From NCBI RefSeq assembly GCF_012489685.1, contig NC_080041.1:106857760-106921759 (forward strand): 64,000 nucleotides of DNA. Direction: 5' to 3'. This document shows positions 48,153 through 58,228 of the stretch, piece after piece. Source of the stretch: Lotus japonicus. Its lineage: Eukaryota; Streptophyta; Magnoliopsida; Fabales; Fabaceae. Under the pieces are notes generated by a model, which saw nothing but the letters and a program-made list of their open reading frames with translations, ran no database searches and was not told the origin of the DNA. Positions within the stretch are counted from its first letter, which is position 1. Each line of letters opens with the position of its first letter. The position numbers and the translations under genes are program-made.

Positions 48153-48706
48153 TCTTCACGCCTTGATGTGTATTTCGTTTCAAATGTATTGTTGTTTATT
48201 TTTCATTCTCATGTATTTCCTTTCGTATTTATTTTGTTAATGTAATGTATTAAGGTCTCTCTTAGGGATTGTTGTACTCTTTTTCCTTCACTAGGCTTGT
48301 ATCCCAATTGGGCTTTTCCTAGTAAGGTTTTAATGAGGCTCTCTCTCTCAAGTTTGGCTCTCTTTTATTTCTATAATTCAATACAATGTACTTTTTTTAA
48401 AATTTTAGGAAAATTAATTTTAAATTAAATTAGTATAAGTAATAATTAAATTAATTTCTAGTTGAAGTATTGATATACTATTAAATTTTAAATCTAAATT
48501 AGGTGAAAATAAATATCATTATTTAATGTTGTATGGTGGGACACAGTGGGACCCTTGTAATAGTAATTTAAGAGCCCATGCATTGGAGCAAAATCTGCTT
48601 CAGGCTCTTAGCAGGCTCTTAAGTCTGACGTGGCACATGAATAGTGTAGAATAGTGCTGAATAGTGTATAAAAGCCCAAATAAGAGCCTAAGCATTGGAG
48701 TTGCTC

Positions 48707-49460
48707 TTAGGAACTTATTTTGAGACTTAACTTAATTTTTGTGGGCCCAAATTGCCACATAGGATTTAAGACACTCATAAGGTTTTCATGCACATTTCAC
48801 TCTAGTGGTTGAGATCTTATTTTACTTTTGACTTAACCCACGGTACTCAATATATTTATATTATTTATTTCTCTCCCTAATTTTTACTTTGGCTATGGTA
48901 TTAAAGGAAAGAGAAAAAAATATTATTTTATTTAAGATCCCACATTTGAGAGTACCTGAGCTACCTTATTTTGGGACCTTAAAATAAGATCCGGATCTTA
49001 TTAGATCCCACAATTGGAGCTATCCTACATGGCATGAGATCTTAGCAAAAGCTAAAATCCGTGCCTTACTCAGGTACTCTCAAATGTGGGATCTTAAATA
49101 ATATAATATTTTTTTTTTCTCTCCTTCAATACCATAATCAAAGTGAAAATTAGGGAGGGAAATAAATAATATAAATATATTGGGTATTGTGGGTCCAGAC
49201 AAAAGTAAAATAAGATCTCAACCACTAGAGTGAAATGTGCATGAAGACCTTATGAGTGTCTTAAATCCTATGTGGCAATTTGGGCCCACAAGAATTGAGT
49301 TAAGTCCCAAAATAAGTTTCTACCATTGGAGATGCTCTAAGGCACGGATCTTAGCTTTTGCTAAGATCTCATGCCATGTAGGATAGCTCCAATGGTGGGA
49401 TCTAATAAGATCCGGATCTTATTTTAAGGCCCCAAAATAAGGACTTCATTGGAGAAGCTC
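48707..49460. repeat. Large foldback complex of Harbinger-type MITEs
   Basis: About 245 bp at 48712-48955 (AACTTATTTTGAGACTTAAC... GAGAGTACCTGAG) recurs inverted at 49075-49322. Within and after it, a second unit at about 48958-49066 (CTTATTTTGGGACC... CGTGCCTTA) recurs inverted at 49338-49445. PIF-like ends CCATTGGAGATGCTC-TAA and TTGGAGAAGCTC-TAA close the units. No gene is present. Confidence 0.8.
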
Positions 49461-50295
49461 TAAGGAGTATAAGGACCTTATTTTAAAAAGTTTTGCCAAG
49501 TTTTAAAATGCAGGAAGTAAAATCAAATTACATGTATATTGTTGGACTTAAAACATATTTAAGCCATTTAAGGTTCCTTGCCAGAAAAAAGAGTTTCCTA
49601 GCTCAATTCTTGATTCAAGTAGGTTGTCTTGCCTACTTCTTTCCATAAGGTTACAAAGACACCAAAAGATTACAAAGACACCAAAAGATAAGTTTGATGT
49701 AAACCTTTCACATTAATTACATCCAAATCATTCATCACCACCACCCTTCACTCCCCTCCCACACTCACTTTCCCCCACCTCATTGCTTCTATCTCTCTCT
49801 CCCTCAAATTCAAATAGATAAATCTTAGAAATTACCTAACTATATTACAATTACCTCATTATGCTTTTCTTTTCAACCTAGAAACTTGTTATTGAAAAGT
49901 TTAGAAAATTTCTAACTTCCAGGGATAATGAAATCTTTTCTGGTCAAACAGTGAGTAGGGGAGCAGGCATGCTTAAAACTGCAATTTTAAGTGCTAACTT
50001 GTATCCTCCATTTACTTGGGGAATGGTTTATAAAGCTCAAATTCACAGCCCAAATCTTCACCCACTCATACCATATTTGATTCTGTTGTGAGAAGAAGCC
50101 AAATAATCGCTTTCGCGTAGGAGCTGCACTCTGTAGCTTCTTGAGTTAGTGTACTTTGAATTGTGTGATATCACCAATCCAAACATGCTATCAATTACCT
50201 ACGCTAAGAAGAAACAAAAGAGTAAGAGCAGAGCTAAAAGGTAAGAACTATAGTAAAAGTCACAATCAAATCTATGATCAATTTTAGCTGTTTAG
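49461..50295 (-). other. Intergenic, including the distal 3' flank of HSP70-G
   Basis: 49461-49960 has no recognisable feature. From about 50000 the sequence is homologous to the 3' flanks of B and H (CACAGCCCAAATCTTC, AACTCAT-like blocks, CTATGATCAATTTTAG). Confidence 0.6.
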
Positions 50296-51149
50296 CAGGG
50301 GCATATCTAGGTGGGGGCAGGCAGGGGTCATCGCCCCCCCAAGAATTTTGAAATGTTCAACGACTATAGGTATTTTTATATAGATGTTATAACATTTTGT
50401 GATACTCATCAAGTTGAAGTTCCTGACATGAAACCCCTTAATTTATGGGTAATGATTTTCATAGGAAACAAGATGGAGATATATGAAATATCATTATATG
50501 ATATATGTATTTTATTCTGCAATTGATTTGCAACTATATGAATTAAATAGAAGATTTAATGTAGAGGTTGTGGAACTTCTCATACTTAGTTCAGTTTTAG
50601 ATTCTAAGGAAAATTTTAAATCATTTGACAATGAGAAAATTTGTAAGCTTGTTGAGAAGTTTTATGCAGATGATTTTTCCGAACTAGAAAAGAGAAATTT
50701 GTCGTTCCAACAAAACATTATCATTCAGATGTTTACCAAGATCATAATTTAGGAAATATTTCCAGTTTATCCAAGTTTTACCAGAAGTTAGTTGAAACTG
50801 GAAAAACAATAATATTTCCACTTGTTGTTAGATTGTTACGTTTTGTTTTGACATTCTATCTTTCAACTGCATCTACGGAGCAATCTTTTAATGCAAAGAA
50901 TGTTGATAAGACTTCGGCTTTGCAACAAAATTGAAGATGATCTTCTCTGAAATTTATTAGTTGTATATCGAGAGAGAAATTGCTGAAAAAATTTATGTTG
51001 ATACAATAATAGGTAAATTTAGTACTATAAGAGAATGGAGATTTGTATTTAAATAATTTTTTATAATTTAAAGTTTATATAATATTCAATGAAGATTTTT
51101 TTAGTCTTATATTTCGCCCTCCAACAAGAAAATTCTGGATACGTCCATG
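50296..51149 (+). mobile_element. hAT transposon relic in the HSP70-G 3' flank
   Basis: Ends CAGGGGCATATCTAGG and, in reverse at the right, CATGGACGTATCCAGA: imperfect TIRs of the 'cagtggcgtatccagg' type. The flanks CTGTTTAG and ATTGTTAG are a decayed 8-bp target duplication. Internally, frames at 50483-50752 (LNRRFNVEVVELLILSSVLD) and about 50850-51010 (LTFYLSTASTEQSFNAKNV) correspond to the C-terminal part of a TTF/hAT transposase with its dimerisation block, broken by stops. Confidence 0.75.
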
Positions 51150-51372
51150 ATTGTTAGCATAAATTTTGCATCACATGTGATGTGTATATCAATTTTGAAT
51201 GGCCAACCACGTAATGGAGATTATTACTAAACTGAAATTTTATGATAAAAAATAACAAAAATAAAAAGGAAAATACTCCAATTAATCAAGAAGAAAAATA
51301 AGCAACTTCTAAACATGAGAGAGCTGAAATTGATGCATGCAAAGCAAATAACTGCAATTTTATTAATAACAA

Positions 51373-53265
51373 TTAATCCTCATCACTATCCTCATCAGTC
51401 AAACCATTGTTGATCCTAGCCATACAAGACTCGAAGTTGCTCTTAAGCTCCCTTAAAAACTCCACAAATACAAATTCCTCCTCTTGCTGGCCATTTTGAA
51501 GCAATTTTTTTCCCTTTAAAATTGCTGAGTTGATCTTAAACTGGTCCATTGAGAGAAGCTTAGATGTGAGGCACTTATTCTTCATAAGTTTTCTCACATC
51601 GTAAATGTAATCATCTAGAGCATTCATTGCTCTAGCCTTCTTCTTAAACTTCACATCTTCAGCCTTGTAATTCTCAGCTTCTAGAATCAATCTTCTGATT
51701 TCTATGGCTGACAGCCTCTCTTTATCATTGGTTATGGTAATCTCGTTCTTATTACCAGTAGTTCTTTCCTCAGCCGAAACAGTGAGGATACCATTTTCAT
51801 CAATAGTAAAGCACACATAATGAGGATGACCGCGTGGAGCAGGAGGAATGCCAGTAAGATTAAAAAGCCCCAACAAATTGTTATCACTGGCTCTTGTTCT
51901 CTCACCTTCATAAACCTGAATCAAAACTCTGGATTGGTTATCATAACATGTAACATATCTATGTGTCATCTTGACAGGAATTGTACTGTTCCTAGGAATC
52001 ATCACACTCATGATATCTCCTGTGTTATGTATACCAAGAGATAAAGGTGTAACATCCAACAATCCCAAGTTTGGAACATTTTTAATGCCTTCACTCAACA
52101 AAGCAACCTGGACAGCTGCACCATACGCAACAGCCTCATCAGGGTTAATGCCCTTGCACAGTTCCTTTCCATTGAAGAAGTCCTGCAATAGTTGCAGCAC
52201 TTTAGGGATCCTTGAAGACCCACCAACAAGAACAACATCATGTATACTACACTTATCCATCTTAGAATCATTAAGACATCTCTCAACTGTTTTCATACAC
52301 TTGGTAAAAAGATCCATGTTGAGTTCCTCAAATCTTGCACGAGTAATTGATGAACACAAGTCAATGCTCTCATATAAAGCATCCACCTCAATGGTGGTGT
52401 CAACAGAAAAAGAGAGTGTCCTTTTTGCCCTCTCACAAGCACTTCTCAATCTCCTTAATGCTCTTGGGTTACCACTTATGTCCTTCTTGTGCTTCTTCTT
52501 GAGCTCCTTGACAAAATGGTCCACCATTCTGTTATCAAAGTCCTCCCCACCAAGGTGAGTATCACCAGCAGTGGCCTTCACTTCAAAGTTGTCATCTTTT
52601 ATTGTAAGAAGAGACACATCAAAAGTGCCACCCCCGAGATCAAAGATGAAAACATTTCGCTTTCCAATAAAACTAGATTTCTTCTGAAGGCCATATGCGA
52701 GACCTGCATTCTTCACTGTAGACCCCAAGAATGCCTCAGCAATCTCCTTCATCTTTGTGAGAACCATGGATGAGATTTCCTCAGGAATTAGGTGTTTTTC
52801 CTCACCCTTGTAGTTAACAACAATGGTGGGTTTGTCATCCATACCAGCAATGGCCTTAAAGGGCCACAGCTTAGCATCATCCTGAATAACAGAATCGTTG
52901 TATTTCCTACCAATCAACCTTTTTGTATCTGCAAAAGTAAAAACAGTGTTGATGTATAATTTGTTTTGTTCTGATAAATAAATAGCAGAGAAAAAATAAT
53001 AAGTGCTGAATGAAATTTAGACACAAACAAAAGAAACCCAATTACCAAAGATAGTATTTGATGGGTTTGTTGCAGCCTGATTTTTGGCAGCATCACCAAT
53101 CAATCTTTGGGTATCAGTGAAAGCAACAAAGGAAGGAGTGGTTTTATTTCCTTGTTCATTGTGAATGATTTCAGCTCGATTGTTCTTTTCCTGCCAAACA
53201 GCAACACATGAGTATGTGGTGCCTAAATCAATTCCTATTGCAGGCCCCTCATATTTTTTGGCCAT
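51373..53265 (-). pseudogene. HSP70-G, ATPase domain missing 37 residues
   Basis: Exon 1 is 53046-53265 (the start [11 protein letters not shown] at 53265 is shared with C, D and F in position; a second methionine lies 6 bp upstream) and exon 2 51373-52928. The splice sites are intact and the frame is open, 591 residues. Between GSTVKNA and [12 protein letters not shown] an in-frame 111-bp stretch is gone relative to C and D. It contained [13 protein letters not shown] and RIINEPTAA, i.e. the proline/arginine allosteric switch and the catalytic glutamate known from Hsc70 and DnaK. The C-terminal half resembles B ([12 protein letters not shown] end, no EEVD). Upstream homology to the D promoter ends about 55 bp before the ATG. 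Probably non-functional as an ATPase. Confidence 0.85.
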
Positions 53266-55095
53266 TCTCACTCAAGTGACCGAATACTGTTTCTATAGAT
53301 GAAATGATGAATTCAGAGTGTCAAATTCTGTGGTGCCTCTCAGTTTTTAAGGGTGTGGTGCCTCCAAGGTCATTAGCGAATAAGAAATTGCCATGTGTAT
53401 TATTTTTTTCAGATTTTCCTTTTTCCTTCAAATTTCATATGTTTTTTGAAAATAAAAAATTAATTATTACTTTAAATTGAGAGGGGTCTTTTAGCAATTG
53501 TTTGAAAGTTACATCTGATCTTTAACCATGAGTGAGAATTTTTACCATCAAAGTGCTTATTCATATTCTGATTTCATCTTGTTGCTTGCTCTTCATCTTC
53601 ATCCTGAACCCTAGCTTCTTCAACTTCCACACTCCATATTCAATTCTTCATCTGATCTGATTCTGTGTTACCGATCAAAGAGGAAGCTTGAAATACACAG
53701 TTCGTCATCTTCCAATCTTCGTATTTCGTAAGGGAGAGACCATTTTCGTTCAATCTTTTCCGTCTTCCATTTTGGTTCTCACTCACCGACCAAGGAACAA
53801 GGTGCTTTTGCTCTGTATATGTTGTATTATTAGGTTTGGGTTTAGGGTTTTTTAGTGTATTCAAATTGATGTTTGGCTGCTGTCGTTCGTTTTCAAATTT
53901 GGGTCTATATATCGCATGTTTCTGAATCTGGGTAAGGGTCTGAATCAATTTTTGTTCGTTTGTGTTTTTTTTTCAAATCTGAATATGGTTCACGGTGGTT
54001 GGATGGAGGATGCGGCGACCGTTGGCCACCCCGCCGTCACCCGAACATTACTCTTCGAGGCTCTTCTCATATGGTTGAAAATTCCTTTTTTTGTTTTTGG
54101 TTTGGATTCCAATTAGCTTCCAATTTTGAAGAAACCTTGCTCAGGTAAAGTTTGCAGCTTTGGCTTTTTCTATACACATATTGAAGTAGGTAGGAAAGAG
54201 AACATGAAGGTTGTGTTACAGAGGCATTTTGCTTTGACAGGTTTAGCAGTCTCAAAACTCAGTATTTTTCCTTTTTTCTGGTTAGTGGGTTTCAGCTAAA
54301 TTATTGTTTTGCTGCTTGTGTTAAATTGTGTTTGGTTTATGCTGTCTTTGTTAATTAAGCTCCATTTAGCTAAAGCTTATACCTTTTTGTTCAAATCTCG
54401 TTCCTTTGGAAATATATGTTGGTACAAAGATCATAGTTGATAATTTAGTTCCATTTTTATGAAAGTAGCCTATATGTAAAAGTAACTCATCACTGGGGGG
54501 TCTCCTCGCGACGTCTAGTTGATGCAGAACATGGCAAGGCCAAATAGATTTTCTCCTTCCTCTATGTCATCACTCCATGTCAAGTAATGTTAGTTGTATT
54601 TTTACAAGATTCTGCAAATAATGCATGTATTTGTTGGATTATCTTTATTTTTGAAGGTTGGAATATTTATTGACTTATTGTTACTTGAAGTAATAGAAGA
54701 TTAGCACTGAGCAGAGCCTGTAATGAAATTCAAAGTTTAAAAAATTAGATGGCAAGATATTAGTTTTCACACCCTACTACATCATGCTATAAGTGGTTGT
54801 GCTTTTTCTTGATGTGCTAGACTTGTATGTTTGAAAACCGCTTCTGTGAGTTCCCACAAGTTTGTGTTTTTTCACGGTTTTCCCTGTATGCTTCAATCCA
54901 ATCACCAACACAACTCAAATGCTTCTGTGAATATGTTGCAGATCCATTTGCATGCTTCTCTGACCTAAGGAACATATGAATGAATAATTTTTACTATTTT
55001 AAAATTATTTATAGTGTCATTATTTTTCGATAATAATAGTAAATAATTATTTTTTGTCATTCACAGGTTAAGGGATACAATGACAGTCTCTCTCG
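53266..55095. other. Intergenic, no confident gene
   Basis: 53266-53316 is the D-like leader of HSP70-G. Beyond it, GTGGTGCCTC occurs twice (about 53331 and 53354). 53580-54160 is C/T-rich and could be a leader plus first exon: a short frame at 53916-54116 includes MVHGGWMEDAATVGHPAVTR. No family is recognised and no further exons are evident. Confidence 0.4.
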
Positions 55096-55099
55096 ACAA

Positions 55100-55455
55100 A
55101 TAATTTTCATAGCGTTCGATATTATGATCTTGGCTTTTGTGGGATATATTGGCTGTTGATTGCATTTTGGTGGGCTTTAGCTTCTGCTGCATAAGCATAC
55201 CTCCTGTTGTTTTCTGTTCTTCGAGTGTGGCAATTAGTCAGATGCATTGTTCCTGCCTTTCTGCACAATCTGGAAGGTGATTTAATAGTAGATGGGTAAG
55301 GCCTCATAATCTTAGTTTGGAGGGGGTGTGCCTCATATTGGTACTTTTGTATTATCTTGCTTTTCAGTTTTGTACCCTTATTTATCTCTTTTACTATGTA
55401 TTATGGGTTGGAGTACCCCTTGTACTCCCTTTATATATTCTTTGCCTATCAATTT
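55100..55455 (+). mobile_element. LINE 3' fragment
   Basis: GGGTTGGAGTACCCCTTGTA...TTTGCCTATC at 55408-55450 is the same kind of 3' UTR end as the LINE at 23640-23670 in reverse (GGGTTGAAGTACCCTTGTAC...ATTGCCTAT). It is preceded by about 300 bp with no intact domain. The 5' limit is approximate. Confidence 0.5.
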
Positions 55456-55938
55456 TTTTGTTTTTTATTGTAACCTTATGTTTTTACTTATATGTTTATG
55501 TATAAGAAAGCTTAATAGTGATGCAAGTTACATTAGAAAAAGCAGAGGTTGGATGAGGGTTTGACTTATGGTTTGCAGAATGCATACTTATGGAAATCAT
55601 TTCAATTGATTATAGTGCATCTGTGAAAATCATTTTGTGCATTAGTGGCGGTTTTAAGCCCCCACTGGCATGCGTTACAACCCCCAGAATTGCAAATATG
55701 ATTTAAATTTAAACTTGTGGAGTTTCGTGATAGGGAAGTCCCGGTGAGAAACGATAGTGCAAGATGGTTAAAAATTAAAGAGTAACTCTTAACATTAAAA
55801 AAGTTAGCCAAGAAAAATCGAACCAGTGACCCCCAAACAAACATACATTTATAACAACCACTAAGCTAGCAACAATTTTTCTAATTAATTGTCAAAACTT
55901 GAATTTATTGTGTTCATGACTAACTACGACTTGGGTGG
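55456..55938. other. Intergenic, no gene
   Basis: No reading frame or transposon terminus is convincing. One TAGTGGCGGTTTTAAGCC word at about 55645 resembles the neighbouring foldback. Confidence 0.5.
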
Positions 55939-56145
55939 GGATCCTCTCATGTTTATTTTCTGTCAATTTTCTGCAGTGGACATTTGTGGCGGTTTCTAGC
56001 CGCCATAAAATGTTATCAGACCGCCACAAATGCTGTTGAAAAATATTGGCAACACTTGTGGCGGTGTTTTAATACTTGTGGCGGCTATAAACCGCCACAA
56101 ATGTCCACTGCAGAAAATTGAGAGAAAATAAACATGAGAGGATCC
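55939..56145. repeat. Near-perfect foldback (MITE-like) with GTGGCGG motifs
   Basis: The left arm starts GGATCCTCTCATGTTTATTT; the right arm is its reverse complement ending at 56145. Arms of about 66 bp differ at only about two positions, and each contains GGACATTTGTGGCGGTTTC. The about 75-bp loop has further GTGGCGG/CCGCCAC copies. It has no coding capacity. Target duplication not resolved. Confidence 0.85.
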
Positions 56146-56149
56146 GTTC

Positions 56150-57420
56150 CCCTATGACTTACGTTGGGCCACCACCTTTCCTTATGATGCCCAATAAGGT
56201 CCAATAAGGTATTCTTCGAATTTCTCATCATCAGGACTCATGTTGGGCCACCACTCTTCCTTATGAGGCCCAATAAGGTCTTTTTTCGACTTTCCAATCA
56301 CCGGGACTCATGTTGGGCATCACTCTTCCTGATGAGGCCAAATAAGGTCTTTCTTCGCCTTTCCCTTCACCGGGACTCATGTTGGGCCACTCTTCCTTAT
56401 GACGCACAATATGGTCTTCCTTCGACTTCCCCATTACGGAACTCATGTTGGGCCACCACTCTTCCCTTCACTGGGACTCATGTTGGGCCACTAGTCCTTG
56501 TGAGGCCCAATATGGTCTTCCTTTGACTTCCCCATATCAGGACTCATGTTGGGCCACCACTCTTCCTGATGAGGCCCAATAAGGTCTTTCTTCGCCTTTT
56601 CCTTCACCGGGACTCATGTTGGGCCACTCTTCCTTATGACGCACAATATGGTCTTCCTTCGACTTCCCCATTACGGAACTCATGTTGGGCCACCACTCTT
56701 CCCTTCACTGGGACTCATGTTGGGCCACTAGTCCTTGTGAGGCCCAATATGGTCTTCCTTTGACTTCCCCATATCAGGACTCATGTTGGGCCACCACTCT
56801 CCCTTATGAGGCCCAATAAGATCCAGTAAGGTCTTTCTTCGACTTTTCCTTCACTGGGACAAATGTTGGGCTACTCTTCCTTATGAGGCCCAATATGGTA
56901 TTCCTTCGACTTCCCCATCACGAGACTCTTGTTGGTCCACCACTCTTTCTTATGAGGCTCAATAAGGTCTTTTCTCGACATTCCCTTCATTGGGACTCAT
57001 GTTGGACCACTCTTCCTTATGAGGCCCAATCTGGTCTTCCTTTGACTTCCCCATCACCGGGACTCATGTTGGGCCACTCTTCCTTATGAGCCCAATCTGG
57101 TCTTCCTTTGACGTTTCCATCACCGGGACTCATGTTGGGCCACGACTCTTCCTTATGAGGCCCAATAAGATCCAATAAGGTAATTCTTCGACTTTCCCAT
57201 CACTGAGACTTATGTTGGGCCTATCTTCCTTATGAGGCCCAATATGGTCTTTCTTCGACTTCCTCATCACCGGGAGTCATGTTGGGACACCACTCTTCCT
57301 TATGAGGCCCAACAAGGTATTTCTTCGACTTCCCCATCATCGGGACTCATGTTGGGCCCACTCTTTCTTATGAGGCCCAATATGGTCTTTCTTAAACTTT
57401 CCCATCACTGGTACCCATAA
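56150..57420. repeat. Minisatellite, about 70-bp unit, about 18 copies
   Basis: Tandem units around GGGACTCATGTTGGGCCACC, CTTCCTTATGAGGCCCAATA and AGGTCTTTCTTCGACTTCCC. Units vary by small indels. A higher-order duplication is clear: the block at about 56341-56550 recurs with few changes about 240 bp further on, even giving the same translated strings twice. Short frames here are repeat artefacts. Confidence 0.92.
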
Positions 57421-57514
57421 GCATACCCCCGGATAATATGATTTAAATAAAAATTATTTCATCTTAAAATGTAAATAAAAATAAAACATGATCGTTTTTA
57501 ATTCACAAATGTAT

Positions 57515-57551
57515 AAGTATTATATATATATACACACACGTCCAAAACAAG

Positions 57552-57599
<48 letters not shown>
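57515..57599. repeat. (TA)n microsatellite at the viral junction
   Basis: Two TA runs, about 57519-57532 and 57552-57599, immediately to the left of pararetrovirus-derived sequence. The first about 40 residues of the reading frame beginning at 57488 are translated microsatellite. Confidence 0.9.
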
Positions 57600-58228
57600 G
57601 TGCCTTGTATCTCCGTCCTTATCAACACTCCTGGTTCATTTGGTTCCAAAAGGGAATCTCTTTAAAGTTTCCTCAATGGTTTAAAGTTTGGTTTTGCAAG
57701 GTAGGACTTGATGAGTCTATCTTTCCCGAAGAAGTAAAACCATTATTCAAGTACTTTGCTCAAAAGTCAAATTTCATTATGGAAGACAAACTCCTCATGT
57801 TCACAGCTTCGCAAGCCATATCTTGGATTTTAACCTGGGATTGGAGAACTGTAGAAATTTATGAGGATACAGAACTCTATCAGCTCTATCGCATTTTTAA
57901 AATAAAATGGTGGGCAAAATTCAATATCTCTCTAATTCAACAGACAAAACTTGAAGCTTGGATAAAGACTTATCAGCTTACTCAACAAAGCAAGAAACAG
58001 CTGTCAACTACCCCTGTTTCTCGTCTCAATCAAGAAAGTTCATTTCTCCAAGAAAGATCAAGGCTCATAGCCGAATTAGCCGCAGCAAGCTCTCCCCAAG
58101 AATTTCAAAAGAAGATAGATATGATGAGTCAGAAGTCTGGCTCAGATACTTCATCAGTCAACAGCCAGAACTACCTTCAAGAAAATGAAGATGACTGTTT
58201 AGGCATCAACTATCATCCATACACTTAA
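57600..58228 (+). pseudogene. Endogenous pararetrovirus: C-terminal coding fragment
   Basis: The open frame ends at the stop at 58228. After the TA-repeat-encoded start, about 205 residues look viral: FPQWFKVWFCKVGLDESIFP, ISWILTWDW, IKWWAKF, then a polar coiled-coil-like tail with FLQERSRLIAEL. This 'W-F..W...KWW' arrangement occurs in the region following RNase H in endogenous Caulimoviridae of plants (from general knowledge, not a search). Its place just upstream of the promoter and primer site fits the end of a circular genome unit. The beginning is missing. Confidence 0.6.

Larger units (their letters stand above)
43696..48706 (+). mobile_element. PIF/Harbinger transposon, full-length, two genes
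   Basis: The termini are GAGCAACTCCAACGCTGGGC at the left and GAGCAACTCCAATGCTTAGG in reverse at the right. Both are flanked by the 3-bp duplication TTA (43693-43695 and 48707-48709), exactly the PIF/Harbinger target. The 5,011-bp interior carries the two genes typical of the superfamily in the same orientation: a Myb/SANT-like protein (44853-46334) and a DDE transposase (46838-48152, frameshifted). A TATA-like TATATATAG at about 44811-44819 precedes the first gene. Confidence 0.93.

Noticed and set aside
53916..54148. Possible first exon of a host gene (MVHGGWMEDAATVGHP...)
   Set aside because: Short, two overlapping frames, no recognisable domain and no following exon with matching phase; noted only as a possibility.
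56261..57420. Repeated 60-90-codon frames (MRPNKVFLRL... type)
   Set aside because: Artefacts of the about 70-bp minisatellite, present in several frames and on both strands.
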